Assembly (NCBI RefSeq): GCF_013204845.1
Contig: NZ_JABMKY010000007.1
Span: forward strand, 291,731 to 355,730
DNA length: 64,000 nt
Source of the DNA: Paenibacillus qinlingensis
GTDB lineage: Bacteria > Bacillota > Bacilli > Paenibacillales > NBRC-103111
Direction of reading: 5' to 3'
Part shown: positions 34,335 to 42,508 of the stretch, piece after piece
How positions within the stretch are numbered: position 1 is the stretch's first letter
Layout of the letters: each line of letters starts with the position of its first letter
Translations under genes and position numbers: made by a program
Notes under the pieces: generated by a model
The model's input: only the letters and a program-made list of their open reading frames with translations
What the model was told of the DNA's origin: nothing
The model's database searches: none

Positions 34335-35159
34335 ATGATGAATTTGGCGCATCAACTAGCCCTATTTCTCCAGTCGAAAGCTGAAGGAACTGTCGGGACG
34401 GACCTCTTCATTGACAGTGTGCCGACAACACCAGATGAAGCAATCTGGTTTACCCATATCGGTGGTAGTGCAGAGTTCAAGCTGGATGGGCCAGATAGCT
34501 GGCGGAAGGTAAGCTTGCAAGTCAGGAGCGTGACAGCGGAAGGAGCACATGAGCGAATATGGCGCGTGATTACGAAGCTGCTTGAACCAGATAGCGGCAT
34601 CATCGAGGTCGATGATAAGTTGTACACGGTACAAATTACGTCTTTGCCCGCTTTGCAAGATAGGGATGCAACAGGCAAATACCTCCTGAAATCTAGCATG
34701 ATCTTTCGGCAAGTACTGCCCGTTGTAGAGTCGTGGTTAGATGCACTATCCCTTTTCACGGAAACCGCACTCGGACCGTCATGGTTGGTATATCGAGGAT
34801 TCAATGGCACATGTCGACCTGCCGTTTCTTGGCAGTGTACGAGCTGCCAGAGTGCGTCAACGTCCCAAGGTATGGCTAAGCTTACCAAACAATTCGTTGG
34901 ACAAATTGCTGCAAGCTCGGCAAGCGAGTATCAGTTAGCTGCTCAAACGTTATTAGTTGGGCTGGCCGAACAAGTTAAATTGCCGGTCGAAGGTGCGGAT
35001 GGCAGATGGTTGACAGTCGTTAATTCAAATATTGCGATGCGTTCAGGAGATTTATCTACAGGTTTGCTGACGGTTACTTTAACTGGCGTCGTTACGGCTC
35101 CCCAAAGTGTGTTCCCACTGATAGAAGCTCTACACACAGAAACACAAATTCATATCTGA
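34335..35159 (+). CDS. Tail terminator/adaptor-like protein, two-domain
   Basis: A 274-residue protein, first structural gene of the tail cluster. Residues 1-135 resemble phage minor capsid/tail-completion proteins (ALFLQSKAEGTVGTDLFIDS, ending FRQVLP). Residues 140-274 form a second, different domain (SWLDALSLFTETALGPSWLV on). Separate short genes may encode such domains elsewhere, so this may be a fusion. AAAGGAGGTGA precedes the ATG by 10 bases; a GTG at 34331 gives only a short frame. It may cap the tail tube in place of a head connector. Confidence 0.6.
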   Translation: MMNLAHQLALFLQSKAEGTVGTDLFIDSVPTTPDEAIWFTHIGGSAEFKLDGPDSWRKVSLQVRSVTAEGAHERIWRVITKLLEPDSGIIEVDDKLYTVQITSLPALQDRDATGKYLLKSSMIFRQVLPVVESWLDALSLFTETALGPSWLVYRGFNGTCRPAVSWQCTSCQSASTSQGMAKLTKQFVGQIAASSASEYQLAAQTLLVGLAEQVKLPVEGADGRWLTVVNSNIAMRSGDLSTGLLTVTLTGVVTAPQSVFPLIEALHTETQIHI

Positions 35160-35169
35160 GGTGATTATT

Positions 35170-35391
35170 TTGAAACAGAGTACAAGTACTGCAAAGAATC
35201 AAACAGAAGAAAACACAGCGGAAGCTGTGAGTTACGCAAAGGAAGAGCTAATCAGCCATTCACAGGTGCTGTTCGCTTGCCCGTCGGAAGTGCTCATTGG
35301 GGCATTGCACGGTAAGACGGAAACAGCCTTCACAATTGCTGAAGCGAAACAATTCATTCAAAACTTTTTACAAAGGAAGGTGCAGGAATAA
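35170..35391 (+). CDS. YqzN/YkzM-like small tail-cluster protein
   Basis: A 73-residue protein starting with TTG at 35170, 7 bases after GAGGTG. The C-terminal part SHSQVLFACPSEVLIGALHG and FTIAEAKQFIQNFLQRKV matches the small protein encoded just before the sheath gene in PBSX and skin elements. The function is unknown; a GTG at 35161 is an alternative start overlapping the ribosome site. Its stop overlaps the sheath ATG. Confidence 0.75.
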   Translation: MKQSTSTAKNQTEENTAEAVSYAKEELISHSQVLFACPSEVLIGALHGKTETAFTIAEAKQFIQNFLQRKVQE

Positions 35392-36854
35392 TGGCGGGTG
35401 GAACTTGGAGTGGGACGGATCGTCCGGTATTGCCGGGCTTTTATATGAATTTTGAGGCGGCTGCATTAAGCGCGATTGAGCCTGGCAGCCAAGGGACAGT
35501 AATCGTTCCAGTGAAGGCGAATTGGGGAGTTGTGCGGCAGTTTGTGGAAATTACGAGCGAGCAGGGCATCTACGATAATTTCGGTTTGGATCAAAGTGGT
35601 GCGGCGACAGCTCCAGCTGTGCTTAAACTGGCTTTGCTGGGTAAGCCGAAGAAGGTGTTGGCGTATCGCATCGCTGATGCAACAGTGGCTAAAGCGAGTG
35701 TAACACTGAAAGATTCGGCATCAGCGAATGTGCTGAAGCTCGATGCGAAATATGAAGGAACACGAGGAAATAGCTTCTCTGTTATTGTACAAACGAACGC
35801 CGTGGACTCCGCGAAAAAGGATCTAAAACTGCTCGAAGGCACAGCAGTGCTGCGCACATTTACTTTCTCAGGCACTACGATTCAAGCTGCTGCTGATGCG
35901 ATTAATCAAGATACCAGTAACACTTGGTTGACGGCAACTGTGCTTGCTCCAGGTAATGGCACTCTAGCTGCTGTCGCAGGCAGCGCGCTTGTGGGAGGGA
36001 ATTCCGGTGTTAGCGGCATTGCCGCAACCGATTATGTAAATGCTTTGAGTGCAATGGAAACGAAGGAGTTTCACGTGCTGGCGCTGGATGGCGTTACAGA
36101 TACGAGCATTCAAGCGTCTGTCGTCGCTTGGACAGCGAGATTGCGCAGCGAAGGCAAAGGGATTGTGACCGTGCTCGGTGGTTCATCCGCCGACGATACG
36201 GCGGCAGATAGCATCAGCCGAGCTGCGACGAGGAGTGCGTTATACAATCACGAAGCGATTGTGAATGTTGGAACAGGAGCAGTCCTAGCGGGCACGAGCT
36301 ACAGCTCGGCATATATTTCCGCGTATGTGGCGGGCCTCATCGCGGGTCAGAAGCTAAGCGAATCGACGACTTACGCGGTCTCGCCATTCAGTGATGTGAC
36401 GCGCCGCTCTACTCGGAGCGAGCAAGAAAGTGCCGTAAAGAATGGCGTGTTCCTGCTGGTTCACGACGGCCAGAAAGTGAAGGTACTTCGCGGTATGAAC
36501 GCTCTAATCTCTATGCGCCAAGGCCAGAACGCGGCTTGGAAGAAAATCCGTACAATTCGCGTCATGGACACGATCAATAACGATTTGCTGCGTACAGCGG
36601 AAGATAACTACATCGGGAAAGTGAACAACACAGAAGAGGGCCGTCTCGCGCTCGTGGAAGCAGCCAAGCAATATATGCAGGCACTGGCGCAAGCTGGCGT
36701 CATTGAAACACAGGGCTTCGATGTGTATCTGAACCCTGCCTATTACGGCCAAGGATCTGTACTCACACCTGCCCCTGACCAAGTGTACATCAAGTGGGAA
36801 GCGCAATTGACGGATGTCATGGAACAAATTTTCGGAACATTTATCGTAAATTAA
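35391..36854 (+). CDS. xkdK: Contractile tail sheath protein (XkdK-like)
   Basis: The 487-residue sheath subunit that surrounds the tail tube and contracts on target binding. It starts GGTWSGTDRPVLPGFYMNFE as in XkdK. The C-terminal domain has VLRGMNALISM and IRTIRVMDTINNDL, conserved in myovirus-type sheaths. Its presence marks the particle as contractile (R-type). GGAAGG precedes the ATG. Confidence 0.92.
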   Translation: MAGGTWSGTDRPVLPGFYMNFEAAALSAIEPGSQGTVIVPVKANWGVVRQFVEITSEQGIYDNFGLDQSGAATAPAVLKLALLGKPKKVLAYRIADATVAKASVTLKDSASANVLKLDAKYEGTRGNSFSVIVQTNAVDSAKKDLKLLEGTAVLRTFTFSGTTIQAAADAINQDTSNTWLTATVLAPGNGTLAAVAGSALVGGNSGVSGIAATDYVNALSAMETKEFHVLALDGVTDTSIQASVVAWTARLRSEGKGIVTVLGGSSADDTAADSISRAATRSALYNHEAIVNVGTGAVLAGTSYSSAYISAYVAGLIAGQKLSESTTYAVSPFSDVTRRSTRSEQESAVKNGVFLLVHDGQKVKVLRGMNALISMRQGQNAAWKKIRTIRVMDTINNDLLRTAEDNYIGKVNNTEEGRLALVEAAKQYMQALAQAGVIETQGFDVYLNPAYYGQGSVLTPAPDQVYIKWEAQLTDVMEQIFGTFIVN

Positions 36855-36867
36855 GGGAGGCATAATA

Positions 36868-37278
36868 ATGAGTTTAGATGCGAGTAGAGTTATTTTAGGC
36901 ACATATGGAAGTGTATTTATTGGTGGTGTTTGGCAAACGAATTTCAACCATCTAGAAGCAAATGTTGAGGTTCAAAAGAAAGAGCTTAACCTAGCTGGTG
37001 ATCCGTGGGTTCGCCATAAGAAAGGTGCTATGAAAGGGACGGGTACACTTAGCGGTTTCAAAGTAACAAGCGATATGATTGCTCGTGGATTCGATAAATT
37101 TAGTCTTGTTTCCAAACTTGGTGATCCGGATGCCTATGGCTTTGAGCGGATTACGCTGAACAATGTGATGCTGGACAAGCTTCAACTAGCGAACTGGACA
37201 GCTGGTGAGGAAGTGAAAGAAGAAGTTTCGTTTACGTTCGAAGGCTACACATTGAATGACCCCATTAAGGCGATTTAA
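36868..37278 (+). CDS. xkdM: Tail tube protein (XkdM-like)
   Basis: A 136-residue tail tube monomer. It begins SLDASRVILGTYGSVFIGG and has KELNLAGDPWVRHKKGAMKG, typical of XkdM and related core-tail proteins. It follows the sheath gene by 13 bases with GGGAGG upstream. It assembles as stacked hexamers inside the sheath, on a length set by the tape measure. Confidence 0.9.
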   Translation: MSLDASRVILGTYGSVFIGGVWQTNFNHLEANVEVQKKELNLAGDPWVRHKKGAMKGTGTLSGFKVTSDMIARGFDKFSLVSKLGDPDAYGFERITLNNVMLDKLQLANWTAGEEVKEEVSFTFEGYTLNDPIKAI

Positions 37279-37312
37279 CCTGACTTAACCATTTTAAAGG
37301 AGGACATACCTA

Positions 37313-37705
37313 ATGTTGACTGATGAACAAATTTTGCAAAAACTGCTTGAAGCGGATCAATTGCCAGAAAAGACGTTAACCCTTTCCCGGGTTGGCGTCC
37401 CCATTATTCTGCGTGGATTAACAGGTAAACAAGTGTTTGCACTGCGTGAGCGCTGCACGGAAAGATCGGATCGCCGAGGCGTCCAAACCGATCGGCTCGA
37501 CGAAGAGCAGTTCAATGTCGCACTCATTGCAGCCGCAACTGTGTCCCCCAATTGGGGGGACTCCCGGTTGCTGACGAAGTATCAAGCTAGCTCTGGCGAG
37601 GAAGTGATCAAGCGAATTTTGCTTGCTGGCGAGCTGTCAGCGCTGGGGGACGAAGTACTTGATCTGAGCGGCTTCAACACAACGCTGGATGAAGTAAAAA
37701 ACTAA
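37313..37705 (+). CDS. xkdN: Tail assembly chaperone (XkdN-like), 0-frame product
   Basis: A 130-residue protein with PEKTLTLSRVGVPIILRGLT and LLTKYQASSGEEVIKRILLAG, matching XkdN-type tail assembly chaperones that coat the tape measure during assembly. The last codons GTA AAA AAC TAA contain a -1 slippery heptamer, so a longer product is also expected (see next entry). AAAGGAGG precedes the ATG. Confidence 0.88.
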   Translation: MLTDEQILQKLLEADQLPEKTLTLSRVGVPIILRGLTGKQVFALRERCTERSDRRGVQTDRLDEEQFNVALIAAATVSPNWGDSRLLTKYQASSGEEVIKRILLAGELSALGDEVLDLSGFNTTLDEVKN

Positions 37706-37881
37706 TTGCCTCCGGGGGGCTCCCGGCGATGCTCCATGCGATGTGGACGCGTCATCATTTGCGCCCCGGAGCATTCTGGAAGCTGCCTCGCGGGGAGCAG
37801 CTATTCCTGCTGGCCAGCTTGGAACTTGAGCTGGAGCAGGAACAAGCGCTGCAGCGAGAGCGTGAACGCGCAAGGAGGTGA
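37696..37881 (+). other. Programmed -1 frameshift site and extension of the tail chaperone
   Basis: The heptamer A-AAA-AAC (37696-37702) ends directly before the UAA stop. Slipping -1 continues CTA ATT GCC and so on for 59 codons to a TGA at 37879-37881 (LIASGGLPAMLHAMWTRHHL at its start, then a Glu/Arg-rich helix). The extension has no start codon or ribosome site of its own. It corresponds to the T part of G/GT chaperone pairs known in long-tailed phages. The last extension codons contain the ribosome site of the tape measure gene. Confidence 0.85.
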
Positions 37882-37886
37882 GAGCC

Positions 37887-39992
37887 ATGAATGACATGGC
37901 GATGGCAGGCAATTTAGCAAGAGTGACAGCTGCGCAAGATGGATTGCGAAGAGCTGTGGATCGGACTAGTTCAGCTGTAGGGCGGCTGTCAGGTTTATTT
38001 GATAAGGCTGGGGAAGCTGGTGCAAGACTCAGTCAAGTGACAGCGAGACCGACGATTGCGGTGCGGGATTATTTTTCCTTTGTGATTGACCGGCTGCTGC
38101 TGCAGCTGGCGGATTTGGGTCACACGAAAGTCGATGTGAAGCTGATCATCAACGATCAGGTGATTGGTGCAGCGAAACAGCTGCGGCAATTGCTGCAAGG
38201 GCTTGGCGGCACGTTATCTGTAGGCATACAGGGCGGCGGGGGATCGGCAGTAGCGAAAGCATCTGCCTCAGCTTCCGTGTCGATGGTTACTGTGAAGTCA
38301 GCGCCTGAGAAGAAAAGTCCGATCGATGTTTGGATTGACCGCTTAGCTAGAATAGGTGAGGCGCTGAAGCTATTTGGCGAAGCTTTTAAAGGTTTCGGTG
38401 ATGGATTCAAAGGTATAAGTGAAGGACTTCAAGGGATAGGCGATGCTTTCAAAGGCATAGGTGCAGGCATAGGCGATGGAATTAAAAGCATCGGCGCAGG
38501 CATAGGTGACGGACTCAAAAATATCGGCGCGGGATTTAGCGGCATCGGTGACGGAATTGGCAGCATAGGCGACGGATTCAAAGGAATAGGCGCAGGAATT
38601 GGCAGTATCGGCGACGGAATCAAAGGAATAGGCGCAGGAATTGGCAGCATAGGCGACGGATTCAAAGGAATAGGCGCAGGAATTGGCAGCATAGGCGACG
38701 GATTCAAAGGAATAGGCGCAGGAATTGGCAGCATCGGAGATGGAATTAAAGGAATAGGTGCGGGAATTGGCAGCATCCGTGACGGACTCAAAGGAATAGG
38801 CGCGGGAATTGGCAGTATCGGCGATGGAATCAAAAGCATCGGCACAGGCATAGGTGATGGACTCAAAAATATCGGCGATGGAATTGTTAGCATCGGTGCC
38901 GGAATTACAAGCATCGGTGACGGAATCAAAGGAATAGGTACGGGATTAAGTAGCATTGGCGACGGAATCAAGGGGATAGGCGATGGGATTAGAAACTTCG
39001 GCGACGGAATCAAAGCAGTAGGCGAGGGATGTAAAAGCTTCGTTGAAAGTTTCAAATCGATCCCGCAAAGTTTGAATTCAATTTTCAAGTCTATTTCAGA
39101 GAGCTTCAAATCAGTTGCAACTAGCGTTAAAACGATGGTCGAAAGCATTAAATCTTTGAAGGGGCTATCCTCGGGAAAAGGCAAGCTCGAAGGGAACGGT
39201 ACGAAATGCTGCCCGAATGCGAGTTCGAAGACGAAATCTAATGCAGGCAAGAAAACGGAGTCCAACACGGGTACGACAACCAATTTGCAATCCGATCGTA
39301 CACAACCAGTAGGTAACAGGAGGACGAGACCCATTGCTGCAGAGGTTACGCAAGATGATAGTAATTCAGGGAGAGTCGCTGTACAGGGACAACCTGACGG
39401 ACATCCACCGTCTTCCACAAAGGGACGACTGTCCAAACTGCTTAAAGGTGGCTCCAAGCTGCTGAAAGGAGCGGGCAGAGTGGCAGCACCGCTTGGCATT
39501 GGAATGGCAGCTGTGGATGTACTTACTTCCGAGAACAAAGCGGGAGCGGCGATTCAAGCAGGCGCAGGTGCGGGTGGCGCTGCGCTAGGTGCTGCGCTGG
39601 GCTCGGTCGTTTTGCCGGGATTAGGAACGGCATTAGGTGGAATGGTGGGAGGATGGCTTGGGGATAAAGCAGGATCATTTATTGCGAATAAATGGTTTTC
39701 AGGGAAAAAGAAGCCTGTGGAGGAAACAGAGTCCAAAACCTCGCTAGTACCTCAGGGGCGCGAGTCCTTGGCAGCTGATCCCGCTCAAGCTGTTTCTGCG
39801 ATGAAGTCTTCGGCAACGCAAACTGCCCCTCCGAACCAGTATGAAGTCAAAGTGGATGGCGTAGCGGTTCATTTTCCGAAAGAGGAAGTTGATAAGGAGA
39901 AGCTAGCTTTCACGATCGGGCATCAAATTGTGTCGCAAATGAACGCAGCCATGCAAAACCGCTCAGTGAACGGGGGCAGCGCTAATGCTTAA
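37887..39992 (+). CDS. Tail tape measure protein with internal 14-residue repeats (XkdO-like)
   Basis: A 701-residue tape measure that sets tail length. The N-terminus (residues 1-150) is helical; residues about 170-375 are a run of Gly/Ile-rich 14-residue units of the type GIGAGIGSIGDGFK; next come helices (SFKSIPQSLNSIFKSISESF), a Lys/Thr/Asn-rich linker with CC, and a C-terminal glycine-zipper segment (GAGAGGAALGAALGSVVLPG) that could insert in the target membrane. I start at ATG 37887, 7 bases after AAGGAGGTG; a GTG at 37878 lies in that site. Confidence 0.88.
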   Translation: MNDMAMAGNLARVTAAQDGLRRAVDRTSSAVGRLSGLFDKAGEAGARLSQVTARPTIAVRDYFSFVIDRLLLQLADLGHTKVDVKLIINDQVIGAAKQLRQLLQGLGGTLSVGIQGGGGSAVAKASASASVSMVTVKSAPEKKSPIDVWIDRLARIGEALKLFGEAFKGFGDGFKGISEGLQGIGDAFKGIGAGIGDGIKSIGAGIGDGLKNIGAGFSGIGDGIGSIGDGFKGIGAGIGSIGDGIKGIGAGIGSIGDGFKGIGAGIGSIGDGFKGIGAGIGSIGDGIKGIGAGIGSIRDGLKGIGAGIGSIGDGIKSIGTGIGDGLKNIGDGIVSIGAGITSIGDGIKGIGTGLSSIGDGIKGIGDGIRNFGDGIKAVGEGCKSFVESFKSIPQSLNSIFKSISESFKSVATSVKTMVESIKSLKGLSSGKGKLEGNGTKCCPNASSKTKSNAGKKTESNTGTTTNLQSDRTQPVGNRRTRPIAAEVTQDDSNSGRVAVQGQPDGHPPSSTKGRLSKLLKGGSKLLKGAGRVAAPLGIGMAAVDVLTSENKAGAAIQAGAGAGGAALGAALGSVVLPGLGTALGGMVGGWLGDKAGSFIANKWFSGKKKPVEETESKTSLVPQGRESLAADPAQAVSAMKSSATQTAPPNQYEVKVDGVAVHFPKEEVDKEKLAFTIGHQIVSQMNAAMQNRSVNGGSANA
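38559..38810 (+). repeat. 42-bp direct repeats within the tape measure gene
   Basis: Six near-identical 42-base units start at 38559, 38601, 38643, 38685, 38727 and 38769, each GGCAGCATAGGCGACGGATT-like and encoding GSIGDGFKGIGAGI. Degenerate copies extend the array on both sides (about 38400-39030). The copies at 38643 and 38685 look the same base for base over most of their length. Confidence 0.92.
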
Positions 39993-40632
39993 TCAAGCTA
40001 TGGATTTTACACTAGAAGATCCGAACAGTTTGTTGCTACACTTCCCCGTCAATCCGACAGAAGTGAACATTCGCCGAGACAAAAGCTTTGAAACGATTAC
40101 GCTTATTAGTGGAGGCGAACTGGATGTGCCGCAAGGTGTGAAGGTGAAGGAAATTGCCTTCTCTTCCTTTTTTCCAGCGCAATATGACGCTAGTTACTGT
40201 AAGTACCAGCCGTTGCCCAATCCGCAAACAGCGATGAACCAGCTGAATACATGGATGGAAAGTCGTGAGCCGCTCCGCCTGAGAATTACGGGGACGGATG
40301 TGAATGTGCTTGTCATGCTTTCGGCGCATAACAGCAGTTTCAAAGGCGGTGAGCCTGGAGATGTGTATTTCGATGTGACTTTTCGTACTTGGCAGGACTA
40401 TAAAGTGAGGACACTGGCGGAGCGCATAGGCACTTCTGTCGGAGAGGCACGGCCTGATATTAAACCTGTATCTGCTACATACACGGTCAAGTCGGGGGAT
40501 TCTCTTTGGGCGATTGCGAAAATGAATCTCGGTTCCGGCAACCGTTGGCGGGAAATTTATGATATGAATCGTGAATTAATCGGTGATAATTCCGATGTTA
40601 TCCAGGTCGGACAAGAGCTGGTGATGCCCTAA
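39985..40632 (+). CDS. xkdP: Tail hub protein with LysM domain (XkdP-like)
   Basis: A 215-residue protein: N-terminal baseplate-hub domain (MDFTLEDPNSLLLHFPVNPT) and a C-terminal LysM motif from residue 165 (YTVKSGDSLWAIAKMNLGSG). LysM binds peptidoglycan; in tails of this kind it lies near the hub/spike interface. The start overlaps the tape measure stop by 8 bases and the stop overlaps the next ATG by 1. Confidence 0.9.
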   Translation: MLNQAMDFTLEDPNSLLLHFPVNPTEVNIRRDKSFETITLISGGELDVPQGVKVKEIAFSSFFPAQYDASYCKYQPLPNPQTAMNQLNTWMESREPLRLRITGTDVNVLVMLSAHNSSFKGGEPGDVYFDVTFRTWQDYKVRTLAERIGTSVGEARPDIKPVSATYTVKSGDSLWAIAKMNLGSGNRWREIYDMNRELIGDNSDVIQVGQELVMP

Positions 40633-41645
40633 TGGCGGCCTGGGTTAGTGGATCTTATGATATTTGGCTGGATGAGCAATATGCTTTGCGGGATTTGATA
40701 TATGAAATGACGCTGGAGGAATCGCTCGACGAAATTTCCTATCGGGCGCAAGCGACGATCGTGGTGACGTCGGATTTTCCGGGGATGAAGCCGGGTCAAG
40801 GTGTTCGTGTGATTGGCACGCCTTTTGGCGGGACAGAGCCAGTGGATCTACTGCATCCAGCTGTTGTGTGGCAGTGCGAAAACAGTTATGAACGGATGGA
40901 TCGGCTAACGGTAACGATGTATGATTGTACGATTTATTTGGCCAAATCGGAAGATGAGTATGTATTTTCGGGCGGAATGACGGCGAATGAGCGCATACGC
41001 AGGTATGCAGAGGATTGGAACATCCCTCTTGGCCATTTGCCGGATACAGGTGTCAAGCTTGTCAAAGCGATGTACCGCTCCGACACAATGTACGCGATGA
41101 TGATGAAGGATCTCAAAGAAACGGCCAAGAAAGGCGGCCCGATGTACCGTCCGCGCATGACAATCAATGGGTTGGAGCTTGTGGAAATAGGCAGTAATGC
41201 AACCGTATGGTCTTTGGAGCCGAGTGAGAATGTGATGAACATTATGCAAAAGAGGACACTCGAAGGGGCCGTGACTAAGGTGAAGGTGCTCGGCACGAAA
41301 TCAGCAGGAGATGGCGAAGCAGCGCAGGTGTTGGCTGTAGAAGAAGGGGAGATTGCGGAGTTAGGCACGCTGCAAAAAATTGTCCAAGACAGCAGTTTCC
41401 AATCCGTTTCCGAAGCCAAAGAGGCTGCGCATGCCCTGCTCTCGGGTATGCAGGAGACGATCAGTGTCACATCGCTGGATATTAACACCATTCGCGCCGG
41501 AGATAAAGTAGATTTGGCGGGAAGCGGGATGGAGCTCATTGCGATGTCGGTCAGACACGAGTTGGGTGACCCTGGCAAAATGGTGCTGGAACTAGGCAGT
41601 CCCGAGCTCGTCAGAAGGAGGTATTACATGAATGAATCCGTATAA
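40632..41645 (+). CDS. xkdQ: Tail hub protein (XkdQ-like)
   Basis: A 337-residue baseplate hub protein of the XkdQ/gpD type: YDIWLDEQYALRDLIYEMTL near the start, WNIPLGHLPDTGVKL, and a C-terminal VTSLDINTIRAGDKVDLA. It forms the hub between tube and spike. It is tightly coupled on both sides (1-base and 14-base overlaps). Confidence 0.87.
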   Translation: MAAWVSGSYDIWLDEQYALRDLIYEMTLEESLDEISYRAQATIVVTSDFPGMKPGQGVRVIGTPFGGTEPVDLLHPAVVWQCENSYERMDRLTVTMYDCTIYLAKSEDEYVFSGGMTANERIRRYAEDWNIPLGHLPDTGVKLVKAMYRSDTMYAMMMKDLKETAKKGGPMYRPRMTINGLELVEIGSNATVWSLEPSENVMNIMQKRTLEGAVTKVKVLGTKSAGDGEAAQVLAVEEGEIAELGTLQKIVQDSSFQSVSEAKEAAHALLSGMQETISVTSLDINTIRAGDKVDLAGSGMELIAMSVRHELGDPGKMVLELGSPELVRRRYYMNESV

Positions 41646-42021
41646 CAAGCTGGCTTCACTTTTGGATAGTCGGATGTCAGGGCATGCCGCTTCCGCGGTT
41701 TCCGGTTTGCCTGCGGAACTAGGTACGATGACGGCTGGTGGGCTGAAGTTGGATCGTTTTAAACATGAAATTGCTGATTACTATGTGGCCGATTGGATGG
41801 CTAAGCTACATTTTCCTAATTTTTCCCTGACGGGCACGGTTTCGGGTTTGAACAGCGGCGGAGTTCCCGTATCGGGGCAAGGCACATTTGCTTTTGCAGA
41901 GTCAGGCGTCGAGGATGTACGGATGGAGTTTCAGCATGGTTTGAAGCCTGGGGACCGCGTGCTCGCGATTCCGATCGATGACGGCAACGATGCCGTAATT
42001 CTGTGTAAGGTGGTGAAATAG
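41632..42021 (+). CDS. xkdR: DUF2577 baseplate protein (XkdR-like)
   Basis: A 129-residue protein beginning MNPYNKLASLLDSRMSGHAA, with an OB-like C-terminal half (LKPGDRVLAIPIDDGNDAVI). This is the DUF2577/XkdR type found between hub and DUF2634 genes. It starts inside the XkdQ gene, after AAGGAGG. Confidence 0.85.
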   Translation: MNPYNKLASLLDSRMSGHAASAVSGLPAELGTMTAGGLKLDRFKHEIADYYVADWMAKLHFPNFSLTGTVSGLNSGGVPVSGQGTFAFAESGVEDVRMEFQHGLKPGDRVLAIPIDDGNDAVILCKVVK

Positions 42022-42507
42022 ATGCCGAATTTATTTCCGTTAGTGGGCGCGATTTCTGGGACAGGGGTTGGAGTTGGAACAAGAACAGAGGCATTTTTGG
42101 CAGCTGGCAAAAAGGGGGCGATCCCCTTCGGACGCAGTCCGAAGTTTGACCATTCCGCGGGCGAGTTTGTAACAACCCCGACTGGTAAAATCGCGGAATG
42201 CGTGAGCACCGACGCATGGCTCGAATGGTGCCAAAAGGCGCTGCGTTCGCGGCGCTACACACATCTGGTGTATTCCCGGGCATACGGCCAGGAGTACGAT
42301 GATTTGATTGCCCGGCATTTGTCGCGTCAAGCGAATGAAATGGAGATTTTGCGTATTACGACGGAGACCTTGAAGGTCGACCCGCGTACAGCGGACGTTC
42401 GCCATTTTACATTTGAATGGGAAAAAGATCGGTGTTCGTTTCAATGTGAAATCGTGAACGTGCGAGGCGAGCAAAAAAACTTAAAAGGAAGTGTGGTGAT
42501 CAGTTAA
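42022..42507 (+). CDS. xkdS: DUF2634 baseplate wedge protein (XkdS-like)
   Basis: A 161-residue protein of the XkdS/gp25-like type: FGRSPKFDHSAGEFVTTPTG and AECVSTDAWLEWCQKALRSR, with the final LEVD-like segment in LKVDPRTADVRHF. It starts directly at the previous stop codon. gp25-type proteins nucleate sheath assembly at the baseplate. Confidence 0.86.
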   Translation: MPNLFPLVGAISGTGVGVGTRTEAFLAAGKKGAIPFGRSPKFDHSAGEFVTTPTGKIAECVSTDAWLEWCQKALRSRRYTHLVYSRAYGQEYDDLIARHLSRQANEMEILRITTETLKVDPRTADVRHFTFEWEKDRCSFQCEIVNVRGEQKNLKGSVVIS

Positions 42508-42508
42508 T

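Noticed and set aside
37706..37894. 62-aa frame starting TTG 37706
   Set aside because: Cys/Arg/Ser-rich shadow; the -1 frame over the same bases is the real chaperone extension.
38429..39538. 369-aa minus-strand frame inside the tape measure gene
   Set aside because: Its Pro/Ile repeats mirror the Gly/Ile repeats of the real gene; no start signal.
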